A stretch of DNA of 64,000 bases from Keguizhuia sedimenti (GTDB lineage Bacteria > Pseudomonadota > Gammaproteobacteria > Burkholderiales > Burkholderiaceae_D). The notes beneath the pieces were generated by a model, which saw only the letters and a list, made by a program, of their open reading frames with translations, was not told the origin of the DNA and made no database searches. The translations under genes and the position numbers were made by a program. The stretch spans positions 1 through 64,000 of the forward strand of contig JAUYVH010000011.1 of the NCBI GenBank assembly GCA_030715135.1, read 5' to 3'. Positions 52,786-62,307 of this stretch are shown in pieces; within the stretch, counting starts at the first letter, position 1, and every line of letters starts with the position of its first letter.

Positions 52786-54588
52786 CTAGAACTGTTCTTC
52801 CGTCAGCGCAAGCACGCCGCTGCTTCCTTCGACAATGGCAGTCCGCAATGCGCACGCCTGCGGCAAGATGTGGTCGCCATAGAAGCGGGCCGTTGCCATC
52901 TTGGCCTGATGGAATGCCGCATCGCCACCGCCATCTCCTAGGCTATCTTTCAGCCTTTTTTCAGCTGTCAACGCCGCCCGGGCCATTTGCCAGCCGCCCA
53001 GTACGATGCCGCACAGTTTCAGGTAAGGCACGCTGCCGGCGAAAACGGCCTTGATATCGGACTGGATATGCAGGGTAATGAAATCCACCGCTTCTTCCAT
53101 TGCGCGGGATGCCGCTGAAAGGCGTGCATGAATTGCCGCCAGGTCAGGCGAATCGGAGGCCGCAAGCTCGGATTCCGTTCGCCGTACCTGGGCCAGGATC
53201 GCTTTTGCGGTTTCGCCGCCGTCCCGGGTGGTTTTTCGCCCGACCAGGTCGTTCGCCTGGATTGCCGTTGTTCCCTCGTAGATCGTGAGAATGCGCGCAT
53301 CGCGGTAATACTGTGCAGCGCCTGTTTCTTCGATGAACCCCATTCCGCCATGCACCTGGATGCCGGTCGAGACCACGTCGACCGACATTTCGGTGGACCA
53401 GCCTTTGACGATGGGCACCATGAATTCGTAAAAAGCCTGATTTTGCTTGCGTACGGCAAGATCAGGATGATGATGCGCCACATCGAACGCCGCGGCGGTC
53501 ACATAGGCAAGGGCACGCGCCGCTTCAATCTGCGCACGCATGGCCATCAGCATGCGGCGCACATCGGGCTGATGGATGATTGGAACCGGTCCGGCAGACC
53601 CTTGCAGATCGCGCGACTGCACGCGCTCTTTCGCGTAACTTACCGCTTTCTGGTATGCACGTTCCGCGACGCCGATTCCCTGCAGGCCGACCCCGAAACG
53701 CGCAGCATTCATCATGATGAACATGTATTCCAGGCCGCGGTTTTCCTCGCCCATCAGGGTGCCGACTGCGCCGCCATAGTCGCCGAATTGCAGAACGACC
53801 GTGGGACTCGCCCTGATGCCGAGCTTGTGTTCCAGCGCGACGCATTGCACATCGTTTCTCGCGCCGGGCGAACCGTCCGGATTGACCAGGAACTTCGGCA
53901 CGACGAATAGCGACATGCCTTTCACGCCTTCCGGCGCGCCGGGCGTGCGTGCCAGGACCATGTGGACGATATTGTCCGCCATGTCGTGGTCGCCATAGGT
54001 GATGAAGATCTTGGTGCCGAAGATTCTGTAGGTCCCGTCTTCCTGCGGCACGGCGCGCGTACGAATCATCGCAAGGTCGGAACCGGCTTGCGGCTCGGTC
54101 AGGTTCATCGTGCCGGTCCATTGGCCGCTGACAAGATTGGCAAGGTAAGCCTGCTTTTGTGCGTCGCTGCCCGCGATCGTCAGTGCCTCGATGGCGGCGT
54201 CGGTCAACAGCGGGCACAGCGCGAAAGACAGGTTGGCGGAATTGAGCATTTCCATGCAGGCTGCGGCAACCAGCTTCGGCAGGTTCTGTCCGCCGATCTC
54301 GGCCGGGTGCTGAATGCCCTGCCATCCTGCGGCGCCGAAAGCCTTGAACGCCTCCTTGAAACCCATTGCCGTCGTGACCGCGCCGTCATGCCAACCACCC
54401 GGCTCCCTGTCGCCGGTCTGGTTCAGCGGCGCGATGATTTCGCTGCAGAACCGGGCGTGCTCTTCAAGCACTGCCTGCACCGTTTCGGGAGTCGCCTCTT
54501 CGCAGCCGGGCAATGCATTGACCGCAGCCAGGTCCGCCAATTCATTCATGACAAACAACATGTCCTTCAGCGGCGCTGCATAACTCAT
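52786..54588 (-). CDS. Acyl-CoA dehydrogenase, large (about 600 aa) family with C-terminal extension
   Basis: The FAD enzyme oxidises an acyl-CoA and passes electrons to ETF. Domains: N-terminal helical (to about 160), beta domain (LTEPQAGSDLAMIRTRAVPQ then FGTKIFITYGDHDM), and C-terminal helical domain with YRDARILTIYEGTTAIQAND, where the catalytic base Glu of the YEGT motif lies, plus a C-terminal extension of about 130 residues. The length and architecture fit the group that includes DmdC-like and long-chain enzymes; substrate not predictable. GGAG precedes the ATG. It is downstream of etfB-etfA on the same strand. Confidence 0.9.
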   Translation of the reverse strand: MSYAAPLKDMLFVMNELADLAAVNALPGCEEATPETVQAVLEEHARFCSEIIAPLNQTGDREPGGWHDGAVTTAMGFKEAFKAFGAAGWQGIQHPAEIGGQNLPKLVAAACMEMLNSANLSFALCPLLTDAAIEALTIAGSDAQKQAYLANLVSGQWTGTMNLTEPQAGSDLAMIRTRAVPQEDGTYRIFGTKIFITYGDHDMADNIVHMVLARTPGAPEGVKGMSLFVVPKFLVNPDGSPGARNDVQCVALEHKLGIRASPTVVLQFGDYGGAVGTLMGEENRGLEYMFIMMNAARFGVGLQGIGVAERAYQKAVSYAKERVQSRDLQGSAGPVPIIHQPDVRRMLMAMRAQIEAARALAYVTAAAFDVAHHHPDLAVRKQNQAFYEFMVPIVKGWSTEMSVDVVSTGIQVHGGMGFIEETGAAQYYRDARILTIYEGTTAIQANDLVGRKTTRDGGETAKAILAQVRRTESELAASDSPDLAAIHARLSAASRAMEEAVDFITLHIQSDIKAVFAGSVPYLKLCGIVLGGWQMARAALTAEKRLKDSLGDGGGDAAFHQAKMATARFYGDHILPQACALRTAIVEGSSGVLALTEEQF

Positions 54589-54651
54589 TGGTGGCTCCAG
54601 AAACGAAAAGGGCAGGATTAAGAGCTCATTTCATCCATATCGGCGTGATGC

Positions 54652-54750
54652 GTTCCATTCAGAATCGGATGATGGCAAGGCGCGTGCCGCAGCGAATAGT
54701 CTCCTATTCGCAAGGTGCGCAACGCCGCCAGCGCAGATTCTGAATGGAAC
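54652..54750. repeat. Large inverted repeat I in the etfA-acd spacer
   Basis: Outer arms are a perfect 15-bp inverted repeat (GTTCCATTCAGAATC at 54652-54666 with GATTCTGAATGGAAC at 54736-54750). At the centre is a second perfect hairpin, GCGAATAG-TCTC-CTATTCGC (54692-54711). The flanks between are GC-rich and partly complementary. The whole can fold into one long hairpin. Function and copy number unknown. Confidence 0.85.
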
Positions 54751-54757
54751 CCGAAGG

Positions 54758-54873
54758 GAAGAAGTCTTGCGGGCGCATCGCGTTGTTGTCGCGGGGCCGC
54801 CGAGGCCGCTTGCACAGGGAACCACCCTATGCGGCGCGACGACGCCTAGCGCTGCATCCCGCAAGGCTTCTTC
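54758..54873. repeat. Large inverted repeat II in the etfA-acd spacer
   Basis: Arms of 16 bp with one mismatch (GAAGAAGTCTTGCGGG at 54758-54773 with CCCGCAAGGCTTCTTC at 54858-54873) enclose a GC-rich interior that includes the short hairpin AGGGAACCACCCT. It lies 7 bp from repeat I. The two repeats fill most of the 398-nt spacer; no protein-coding frame in it is convincing. Confidence 0.8.
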
Positions 54874-54986
54874 GCGCACGCTGCTATGGATGCAATGAGC
54901 TCTAGCCATCGTACCTGCAGGAAGTTACCTGTCAAGTCTGCGGCGACGCAAGCCTGCCCTTTCGGGATGTGTTCGTTTAACGCTTA

Positions 54987-55916
54987 TTAGCCTAGTTCTT
55001 TTACCAATGCCGGCACGATGTCGAACAGATCGCCGACGATGCCGTAATCAGCCACACTGAAGATCGGCGCCTCGGCGTCCTTGTTGATGGCCACAATGGT
55101 TTTTGAATCCTTCATCCCGGCCAGATGCTGGATCGCGCCGGAAATGCCCACGGCAATATACAACTGCGGTGCAACGACCTTGCCGGTCTGACCGACCTGC
55201 CAGTCGTTGGGCACAAAGCCGGCATCGACAGCCGCGCGCGAAGCGCCCATGGCGGCGCCCAGCTTGTCGGCCAAAGGTTCGAGAATCTTGAAGTTGTCCG
55301 CCGAGCCTAAACCGCGACCGCCTGACACCACGACCTTCGCGCCGGCCAGTTCCGGCCGGTCGGAGGCCGCCATTTCACGTGACACGAAGCGCGATTTGCC
55401 GGAATCGCCTACCGCTGCAATAGTTTCCACGGCAGCCGATCCGCCCTGGGCCGCAGCATCGAAATTGGTAGTGCGTACTGTGATCACCTTGACCGGATCG
55501 GCAGATTGCACGGTTGCAATGGCATTGCCGGCATAGATGGGACGTTCGAAAGTGTCCGGTGAATTGACCTTGGTGATTTCCGAAACCTGCGCCACGTCCA
55601 GCCTGGCTGCCACGCGCGGCAGGATGTTCTTGCCGAAGGCAGTGGCCGGCGCCAGGATGTGCGAATAAGCATTTGCCAGTGCAAGCGCCTGCGCGGCAAT
55701 GTTCTCGGCAAGGCCGTCGGCGAATTGCGCGCCGTCGGCAACCAGCACCTTGGATACACCCGCAATCTGCGATGCGGCTTGCGCGGCAGCGCCGCAGTTG
55801 TGGCCGGCAATCAGGACATGGATATCGCCGCCGCACTGGGCAGCGGCGGTGACGGTGTTCAAGGTGCTTCCTTTAAGGGAAGCGTTATCGTGTTCGGCAA
55901 TGACAAGGACGGCCAT
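54987..55916 (-). CDS. etfA: Electron transfer flavoprotein alpha subunit
   Basis: A 309-residue FAD-binding subunit taking electrons from acyl-CoA dehydrogenases. The C-terminal FAD domain has [20 protein letters not shown], then [60 protein letters not shown] and [19 protein letters not shown], all EtfA signatures. It is 49 nt after etfB. Confidence 0.96.
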   Translation of the reverse strand: MAVLVIAEHDNASLKGSTLNTVTAAAQCGGDIHVLIAGHNCGAAAQAASQIAGVSKVLVADGAQFADGLAENIAAQALALANAYSHILAPATAFGKNILPRVAARLDVAQVSEITKVNSPDTFERPIYAGNAIATVQSADPVKVITVRTTNFDAAAQGGSAAVETIAAVGDSGKSRFVSREMAASDRPELAGAKVVVSGGRGLGSADNFKILEPLADKLGAAMGASRAAVDAGFVPNDWQVGQTGKVVAPQLYIAVGISGAIQHLAGMKDSKTIVAINKDAEAPIFSVADYGIVGDLFDIVPALVKELG

Positions 55917-55965
55917 AGGAGTTCCTGAATGGGAAGAAAGAGCGCCAGGCTCTTTCGGACAATGT

Positions 55966-56715
55966 TTAGATGACTTTGGCTTCGTTTTTCAGTTTATCGA
56001 CGAGTGTCGCCACATCGGGCACAATCATGCCGGCCGAGCGCGGCGCGGGTTCCGTGACCTTGATCGTCTTCAGACGCGGCGCGACATCGACACCCAATGC
56101 GTCGGGCGTTGTTTTGTCGAGCGGCTTTTTCTTGGCCTTCATGATGTTGGGCAGGGTCACGTAGCGCGGCTCGTTCAGGCGCAGGTCGGTGGTGACGATG
56201 GCCGGCAAGCTCAGGGACAGGGTTTCCAGGCCGCCATCGATTTCACGCGTGACACTGGCTTTTCCATCGTCCAGCACGACCTTGGAGGCAAAGGTGGCTT
56301 GCGGCCAGTCCATCAAGGCAGCAAGCATCTGGCCGGTCTGGTTGGCGTCATCGTCGATCGCCTGCTTACCCAGGATCATCAGCTGCGGCTGTTCTTTCTC
56401 TGCAAGCGCCTTCAACAGCTTGGCAACCGCCAGCGGCTGAAGCTCCACATCGGTTTCGACCAGGATGGCGCGGTCGGCACCGATGGCCAGCGCCGTTCTC
56501 AGGGTTTCCTCGCACTTGGCCACGCCGCAGGAAACGGCCACCACTTCGGTAACTTTGCCTGCCTCTTTGAGGCGGATGGCTTCTTCAATGGCAATTTCAT
56601 CGAAGGGATTCATGGACATCTTGACGTTGGCGAGGTCCACGCCAGAGCCGTCGGACTTGACGCGCACCTTGACGTTGTAGTCCACCACGCGTTTGACTGG
56701 CACCAGTACTTTCAT
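55966..56715 (-). CDS. etfB: Electron transfer flavoprotein beta subunit
   Basis: A 249-residue AMP-binding subunit. The start [20 protein letters not shown] and later [45 protein letters not shown]-like [12 protein letters not shown] and the recognition-loop region [20 protein letters not shown] then [20 protein letters not shown] are diagnostic. AAGG precedes the ATG. First gene of etfB-etfA. Confidence 0.96.
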   Translation of the reverse strand: MKVLVPVKRVVDYNVKVRVKSDGSGVDLANVKMSMNPFDEIAIEEAIRLKEAGKVTEVVAVSCGVAKCEETLRTALAIGADRAILVETDVELQPLAVAKLLKALAEKEQPQLMILGKQAIDDDANQTGQMLAALMDWPQATFASKVVLDDGKASVTREIDGGLETLSLSLPAIVTTDLRLNEPRYVTLPNIMKAKKKPLDKTTPDALGVDVAPRLKTIKVTEPAPRSAGMIVPDVATLVDKLKNEAKVI

Positions 56716-56885
56716 CGTTTTGCCTTAAATTACAAATTAATTTCGGATTAATTTCGAATTATTTCGGGTTGATGCGAATTTCTCTGAAACCGAGATTATA
56801 AATAAAAGAGATGCGGGAGATGCCGCATCCAGCCAAAAATGCCGGCCGGAAAACCGGCCTCAGATGGCAGGCCGAGAGCGTTGCC

Positions 56886-57113
56886 TTACTTGCGCTGCAT
56901 GAAGAACACGAATTCCCGGTCGTTCACGGTATGCTCCAGCAAGTGATTGCCGGTCTGCTTCGCGAATGCCTGAAAATCGCGCACCGAGCCGGGGTCGGTC
57001 GCTACCACGCGCAACACTTCGCCCGAATTCATTTCCGCCAGCGCCTTCTTGGCGCGCAGGATGGGCAGCGGACAGTTCAGCCCTCGCGCATCGACTTCCT
57101 TGTTGAATTCCAT
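56886..57113 (-). CDS. tusA: TusA-family sulfurtransferase/sulfur carrier
   Basis: The 75-residue protein has the TusA/SirA signature: VDARGLNCPLPILRAKKALA with the CPxP motif whose Cys carries the persulfide, and GEVLRVVATDPGSVRDFQAF. The ATG at 57113 is preferred, with AAGGA upstream; the frame extends 9 codons further. It lies 33 nt after alaS on the same strand. Sulfur relay for tRNA thiolation or redox control are possible roles; this member may not be the tRNA one. Confidence 0.9.
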   Translation of the reverse strand: MEFNKEVDARGLNCPLPILRAKKALAEMNSGEVLRVVATDPGSVRDFQAFAKQTGNHLLEHTVNDREFVFFMQRK

Positions 57114-57146
57114 AGTCTGCTTTTCCTTCGAATGGAACAACGCCGC

Positions 57147-59756
57147 TCAGGCGCGCTCGCGCACCCAGTCGGCGACGCCGTTCAGGGCTCCCGGCAATGC
57201 GGCAGGATTGGTGCCGCCTGCCTGTGCCATGTCGGGACGTCCGCCACCCTTGCCGCCGACCTGCTGCGCGACAAAGTTGACCAGTTCGCCCGCCTTGACC
57301 TTGGACGTTGCATCGGCCGTGACACCTGCAATCAGGCTGACCTTGCCGTCGTTCACAGCTGCCAAAACAATCGCAGCCGTCTTCAGCTTGTCCCGCAGCT
57401 TGTCCATGGTGTCGCGCAACGTGGGCACATCCGCGCCTTCCAGCGTGGCCGCCAGCACCTTGATGCCATTGATATCGACGGCCTGAGTCACCAGATCGTC
57501 GCCCTGCGAGGACGCGAGCTTGCCTTTCAGCGCATTCACTTCGCGCTCCAGCAATTTCACCTGCTCCAGCACCTGCGCCAGGCGCGACGGCAGTTCGGCC
57601 GGCTGCGACTTCAGGGTCGTCGCCGCGCTGTGCAGGGTCGATTCCAGGTCCTGCAGGTAATTCAGGGCGTTTTCGCCGGTGATCGCCTCGATTCGGCGTA
57701 CGCCTGCCGCCACGCCGCCTTCGCTGACGATCTTGAACAGGCCGATGTCGCCGGTGCGGCGCACGTGCGTGCCGCCGCACAGTTCGCGGCTGGAACCGAT
57801 GTCCAGCACGCGCACGGTCTCGCCGTATTTTTCGCCGAACAGCATGACCGCGCCGGTCTTCTGCGCTGATTCAATATCCATCACGCGCGCTTGGGTGTCC
57901 TTGTTTTCCAGGATCTCGGCGTTGACGCGTTTTTCGATTTCCAGGATCTGGTCGTGTGTGACCGCCGCATTGTGCGTGAAGTCGAAACGGGTCTTGTCCG
58001 CATCGACCAGCGAACCCTTCTGCTGAACATGGCCGCCCAATACTTCGCGCAGCGCCTTGTGCATGATGTGGGTGACCGAGTGATTGCGCATGGTTGCAGC
58101 GCGGCGCGCGCCGTCGACCGCTGCCCTCACCTTGTCGCCGACTTTGAGTGTGCCCTGCGTCTGGGTGCCGTGATGACCGAAGACGTCGGCCTTGATTTTT
58201 TGCGTATCGTCCACGCCGAACTGCACGCCTTCGGCAGCGATGATGCCCTGGTCGCCGACCTGGCCGCCGCTTTCGGCATAGAAAGGCGTGGTATCCAGTA
58301 CGACGATCCCGCCCTGGCCTTCCTTCAGTTCGTTGACGGCCGTGCCCTCGTGATAGAGCGCAACGACGGTCGCCTGCTCTTCCAGGTTCTCATAGCCGGT
58401 GAAGATATTGCCTGAGCCAGAGTATTCGACCGCGCGTTCCATCTTGAACTTGCCTGCCGCACGTCCGGCTGCTTTCTGCTTTTCCATCGCGGCATTGAAA
58501 CCTGCTGCATCGACGACCACGTCGCGCTCGCGGCAGATATCCTGCGTCAGATCCAGCGGAAAGCCGAAGGTATCGTGCAGCTTGAAAGCGACGTCGCCCG
58601 GCAATTCTTTTGCGCCGCCTGCCAAGGTGGAATCGAGGATATCCATGCCGTTAGCCAGCGTTTCGAAGAAACGTTCTTCTTCCGCTTTCAGCGTCTCGGT
58701 AATGCGCTGCTCGTCCGCCTTGATCCTTGGGTAGGCATCGCCCATCTGCTCGACCAGGTCTTTCACCAGCTTGTGGAAGAAAGGCTTCTTCTGGCCCAGC
58801 TTGTAGCCGTGGCGGATCGCGCGGCGGATGATGCGGCGCTGCACATAGCCGCGGCCTTCGTTCGACGGGATCACGCCGTCGGCAACGAGGAAGGCCGTTG
58901 CGCGGATGTGGTCGGCGATCACGTTGAGCGAATTGTTCTTCAGGTCGGTCACGCCGGTTTCACGTCCGGCCGCCTTGATCAATGCCTGGAAGGTATCGAT
59001 CTCGTAATTGCTGTGCACGCCTTGCAGGATCGCGGCCAGGCGCTCCATGCCCATGCCGGTATCCACGCACGGCGCAGGCAGGCGCTTGACCGAACCGTCT
59101 TCCGCCATGTCGAACTGCATGAACACGTGGTTCCAGATTTCGATATAGCGGTCTCCGTCCTCGTCCGGGCTGCCCGGAGGGCCGCCGGCGATGTGCGGGC
59201 CGTGGTCGTAGAAGATTTCCGAGCAGGGTCCGCAGGGACCGGTATCAGCCATCATCCAGAAGTTGTCAGACTTGTAGCGGCCGCCCTTGTTGTCGCCGAT
59301 GCGGATCACGCGCTCCGGCGGCAGGCCGATGACTTCCGTCCAGATTTTGTAGGCTTCGTCGTCTTCATCGTAGACGGTCGCCAGCAGCTTTTCCGGCGGC
59401 AGCTTGTAGACGGTTGTAAGCAGCTCCCAGCCCCATTTGATGGAATCTTCCTTGAAGTAGTCGCCGAAGGACCAGTTGCCCATCATCTCGAAGAAGGTAT
59501 GGTGGCGCGCGGTATAGCCAACGTTTTCCAGGTCGTTGTGCTTGCCGCCTGCGCGCAGGCAGGCCTGCACCGACGCGGCGCGCACGTAGGGCCGCTTGTC
59601 GGTGCCGAGGAAGACATCCTTGAACTGCACCATCCCGGAGTTGGTGAACATCAGCGTCGGATCGTTGCCGGGCACCAGCGGACTGGAGGCAACGACCGTA
59701 TGGCCTTTCGATTCAAAAAATTTCAGGAATTTTTCGCGGATTTCGGACGATTTCAT
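57147..59756 (-). CDS. alaS: Alanyl-tRNA synthetase
   Basis: The 869-residue class II enzyme charges tRNA-Ala. The start [20 protein letters not shown] is standard; an open frame begins 11 codons earlier without support. Catalytic-core pieces: [37 protein letters not shown] and [18 protein letters not shown]. The editing domain has the Zn ligands in [16 protein letters not shown] and [16 protein letters not shown]. The C-terminal DHHA1 part ends [17 protein letters not shown]. tusA is immediately downstream. Confidence 0.97.
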   Translation of the reverse strand: MKSSEIREKFLKFFESKGHTVVASSPLVPGNDPTLMFTNSGMVQFKDVFLGTDKRPYVRAASVQACLRAGGKHNDLENVGYTARHHTFFEMMGNWSFGDYFKEDSIKWGWELLTTVYKLPPEKLLATVYDEDDEAYKIWTEVIGLPPERVIRIGDNKGGRYKSDNFWMMADTGPCGPCSEIFYDHGPHIAGGPPGSPDEDGDRYIEIWNHVFMQFDMAEDGSVKRLPAPCVDTGMGMERLAAILQGVHSNYEIDTFQALIKAAGRETGVTDLKNNSLNVIADHIRATAFLVADGVIPSNEGRGYVQRRIIRRAIRHGYKLGQKKPFFHKLVKDLVEQMGDAYPRIKADEQRITETLKAEEERFFETLANGMDILDSTLAGGAKELPGDVAFKLHDTFGFPLDLTQDICRERDVVVDAAGFNAAMEKQKAAGRAAGKFKMERAVEYSGSGNIFTGYENLEEQATVVALYHEGTAVNELKEGQGGIVVLDTTPFYAESGGQVGDQGIIAAEGVQFGVDDTQKIKADVFGHHGTQTQGTLKVGDKVRAAVDGARRAATMRNHSVTHIMHKALREVLGGHVQQKGSLVDADKTRFDFTHNAAVTHDQILEIEKRVNAEILENKDTQARVMDIESAQKTGAVMLFGEKYGETVRVLDIGSSRELCGGTHVRRTGDIGLFKIVSEGGVAAGVRRIEAITGENALNYLQDLESTLHSAATTLKSQPAELPSRLAQVLEQVKLLEREVNALKGKLASSQGDDLVTQAVDINGIKVLAATLEGADVPTLRDTMDKLRDKLKTAAIVLAAVNDGKVSLIAGVTADATSKVKAGELVNFVAQQVGGKGGGRPDMAQAGGTNPAALPGALNGVADWVRERA

Positions 59757-59956
59757 AGGTTCTGGCAAAAATGGGATGGCGTTTTGCAAACCGTCGATTA
59801 TACGTGATAAGCCTTGCCGATTGAGGCCTTAACGGAATGGAAAGAACTTAATGAAATGGAAAAATCCTGGCCAAACGGCTGCCGGATGATTTTTGCAGCG
59901 CCGGCTGCATCGGCGCGTAGCTTGGCGACCGGATCGCAACCAGTTGAATCCGTGTG

Positions 59957-60730
59957 CTAGGCGAGCTCCCAGAAATCCGGTCCGAACAGATCGATGCGGT
60001 CGGTATAGATGGCATCCACGCCCCAGGTTTTTAATTTCTTCGCCAATGCAATATCGTTGACGGTATAGCAAAACAAGCCATATCCGGCCAGTTTGACCGC
60101 CTGCACCTGCTCCGGCCTGAGCTGCCGGTAACTCACGTCGATGGCGACAGCGTCAAGCTGCCGCAACATCTCCTGCCAGTTTTCCGGAATCGCCCTGAGC
60201 AGCAGGGCGCGCGGGATTTCCGGCACCGCCAGTTTGGCAGCCATGAGAGCCTCGACAGAGAATGAGGAAAACAGCGGCAACGCGGCAACATCTCCATGCC
60301 AGATGCCGGGGCCGCGTAACTCATCCAGGAAGTGCTTCGTGCATTGCGCGACCACTCGCCCGGTCTGCTCTTCAAACCCGGGAACCGGCTTGATTTCCAC
60401 ATTCATCCAGATCGCGTGCTCCGCACAGAAGCGGAAAAATTGTTCATAGTCCGGCACCCGCTCGCCGGAGAATTCCTTTCCGAACCAGCTTCCTGCATCC
60501 ATCGCCGTCAATTGCCGGGCGGAGTAGTCGCTGGTCCTGCCCTTGCCTTTGACCGTGCGTCCAAGTTCGGGATCGTGCAACACGACCGGTATGCCGTCAC
60601 CTGACAGCATCACGTCAAACTCGGCCGCGCGGAAGCCATGTTCCAGTACGCAGCGCAGGGCTGCAATCGTATTCTCCGGAGCAAGGGTGCCGCAGCCGCG
60701 GTGTGCCACCAATCGAGGGTAAGGCCACAT
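59957..60730 (-). CDS. ugpQ: Glycerophosphodiester phosphodiesterase (UgpQ type)
   Basis: The 257-residue cytoplasmic enzyme hydrolyses glycerophosphodiesters to glycerol-3-phosphate and alcohol. The ATG at 60730 gives MWPYPRLVAHRGCGTLAPEN, with the catalytic HRG and PENT motifs, followed by AEFDVMLSGDGIPVVLHDPE, where the acid residues and His bind metal. The C-terminal LKTWGVDAIYTDRIDLFGPD (GVDAI-x-TD) is also typical. The frame is open to 61021, but the added residues lack family similarity. No signal peptide, unlike GlpQ. No ugp transporter is adjacent. Confidence 0.9.
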   Translation of the reverse strand: MWPYPRLVAHRGCGTLAPENTIAALRCVLEHGFRAAEFDVMLSGDGIPVVLHDPELGRTVKGKGRTSDYSARQLTAMDAGSWFGKEFSGERVPDYEQFFRFCAEHAIWMNVEIKPVPGFEEQTGRVVAQCTKHFLDELRGPGIWHGDVAALPLFSSFSVEALMAAKLAVPEIPRALLLRAIPENWQEMLRQLDAVAIDVSYRQLRPEQVQAVKLAGYGLFCYTVNDIALAKKLKTWGVDAIYTDRIDLFGPDFWELA

Positions 60731-61014
60731 GATGCATCCATCAGTAAAGTGAAAGAAAAGTGTGCCTATTATTCCCCATGTCGACGTAAATTCGCCATCT
60801 GAAAGGCGGCATTTTCTGCGCATATTTCCCGGAAAAATCGCAACGGACAGCATGAAGACAAGTTCGACAGTGACATAGTCTGGCAATAAAGATTGCCGTA
60901 GATGAAAAGTGGCATAGAAGCGAGCGCAATCCCTGAAGAAGCCCCCCTCACCCGCTCTCAAGCTTCGTAGTATCCTCATGCGGGAAAACAGATCACCATG
61001 ACTGACCATACGCC

Positions 61015-62109
61015 ATGCCATTCTTTCATACCAAATTTACTGCAAGCCTGGGAATCGACTATCCGATCGTTCTCGGACCGATGAATAACGCGTCCTCTCC
61101 GGAACTCGCCGCGGCGGTCAGCAATGCCGGCGGCCTGGGTTCCTTTGCGGCGGCGCTTCTGCCTCCGGCTGCAATCGCGGAGGCGGTCGGCAAGATTCGT
61201 TCATTGACGGACAAACCCTTCAGCGTCAATCTGTTCATTCTCGACGAGGTAATCGCAGACGGATCCGCGATTTCCCGTTCCCAGGAATGGCTGCAGCCCT
61301 ATCGGGATGCGCTCGGCATAGGCCCAGGCACCGTTCCCGAAAAATTCTGCGAAAGATTTCAGGACCAGCTGCAGGCGCTTCTGGATGCGGCGCCTCCCGT
61401 GGTGAGTTTCACCTTCGGAATTCTTTCTGCGGAAGCCGTAGCGCGTTTCCATGCTGCGGGCAGCAAGATCATCGGAACGGCGACTACCGTTTCGGAAGCC
61501 AGGGCATGGGAAGCGGCCGGCGCGGATTTTATCTGCGTGCAGGGAGGAGAAGCCGGCGGGCATCGTGGAAGCTTCCTGGGCGATATCGAGCAATCCACAA
61601 TCGGGCTCATGGCGCTGATTCCACAAGTCGCGGATGCCGTGTCGGTTCCGGTCATTGCCGCCGGCGGAATCATGGACGGACGTGGCGTTGCAGCCGCCCT
61701 CCTGCTTGGCGCTCAAGCCGCCCAGCAGGGAACCGCCTTCCTGTCCTGCCCGGAATGCCCCATTCCTCCCGCCTGGAAAGCGGCACTGCGAACCGCGAGG
61801 GATGACAGTACGAGGCTGACCCGCAGCTTTTCCGGCCGACATGCAAGGGGCATTGTCAACGAGTTCATGGAACAGATGCGCCCGTATGAAAATCAGCTGC
61901 CGCCCTATCCTATTCAAAACGCGCTTACCGGCCCGATTCGCCAGGCCGCTGCAAAAGCGAACCGGCCTGAATACATGTCCTTATGGGCCGGGCAAGGCGT
62001 AGGCATGTCAAGGCAGCTCCCCGCGCAAGAACTTGTCTCCCGGCTGATGCAAGAGACGCGCGCCGCGTTAGCCAGTATTGAAGAGCTGGAGCACAAAGGG
62101 CTGAAGTAA
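61015..62109 (+). CDS. Nitronate monooxygenase-like FMN enzyme (NPD family)
   Basis: The 364-residue TIM-barrel protein oxidises alkyl nitronates such as propionate-3-nitronate in known members. FMN-binding segments: LGPMNNASSPELAAAVSNAG near the start, GTATTVSEARAWEAAGADFI, then CVQGGEAGGHRGSFLGD, in which the His of GGHRG is the likely catalytic residue, and VIAAGGIMDGRGVAAALLLG. It is class I-like (plant/bacterial). It is divergent from ugpQ. There is no regulator near and no evidence of operon. Confidence 0.85.
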   Translation: MPFFHTKFTASLGIDYPIVLGPMNNASSPELAAAVSNAGGLGSFAAALLPPAAIAEAVGKIRSLTDKPFSVNLFILDEVIADGSAISRSQEWLQPYRDALGIGPGTVPEKFCERFQDQLQALLDAAPPVVSFTFGILSAEAVARFHAAGSKIIGTATTVSEARAWEAAGADFICVQGGEAGGHRGSFLGDIEQSTIGLMALIPQVADAVSVPVIAAGGIMDGRGVAAALLLGAQAAQQGTAFLSCPECPIPPAWKAALRTARDDSTRLTRSFSGRHARGIVNEFMEQMRPYENQLPPYPIQNALTGPIRQAAAKANRPEYMSLWAGQGVGMSRQLPAQELVSRLMQETRAALASIEELEHKGLK

Positions 62110-62307
62110 TTCGGGCAGGTATCCGGGCCTGACGAACGGCATGCGCCGGCCGGCTCGATGTCCTCATCAGTCAGTTTTTCTTTCCGGATTTCCGGCGTCA
62201 CCCTGGGGAAGCACAGTCGGCACATTGCCGCCCTCCGCACATCCTTAAGGCAGGAGAAATAATTAAGGATTACACTTTCCGTTTGTTCGGATAACGCTTT
62301 AGAAATC

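Noticed and set aside
54640-54880. Insertion sequence in the etfA-acd spacer
   Set aside because: The inverted repeats are adjacent hairpins, not terminal repeats around a transposase, and no target-site duplication was recognised.
54618-54909. Two minus-strand frames (65 and 92 codons) through the etfA-acd spacer
   Set aside because: They run through the inverted repeats; long hairpins create such frames, and the peptides show no domain or good start site.
58575-59807. 410-codon frame antisense to alaS
   Set aside because: A long antisense frame is a common by-product of GC-rich codon use; the alaS reading is unambiguous.
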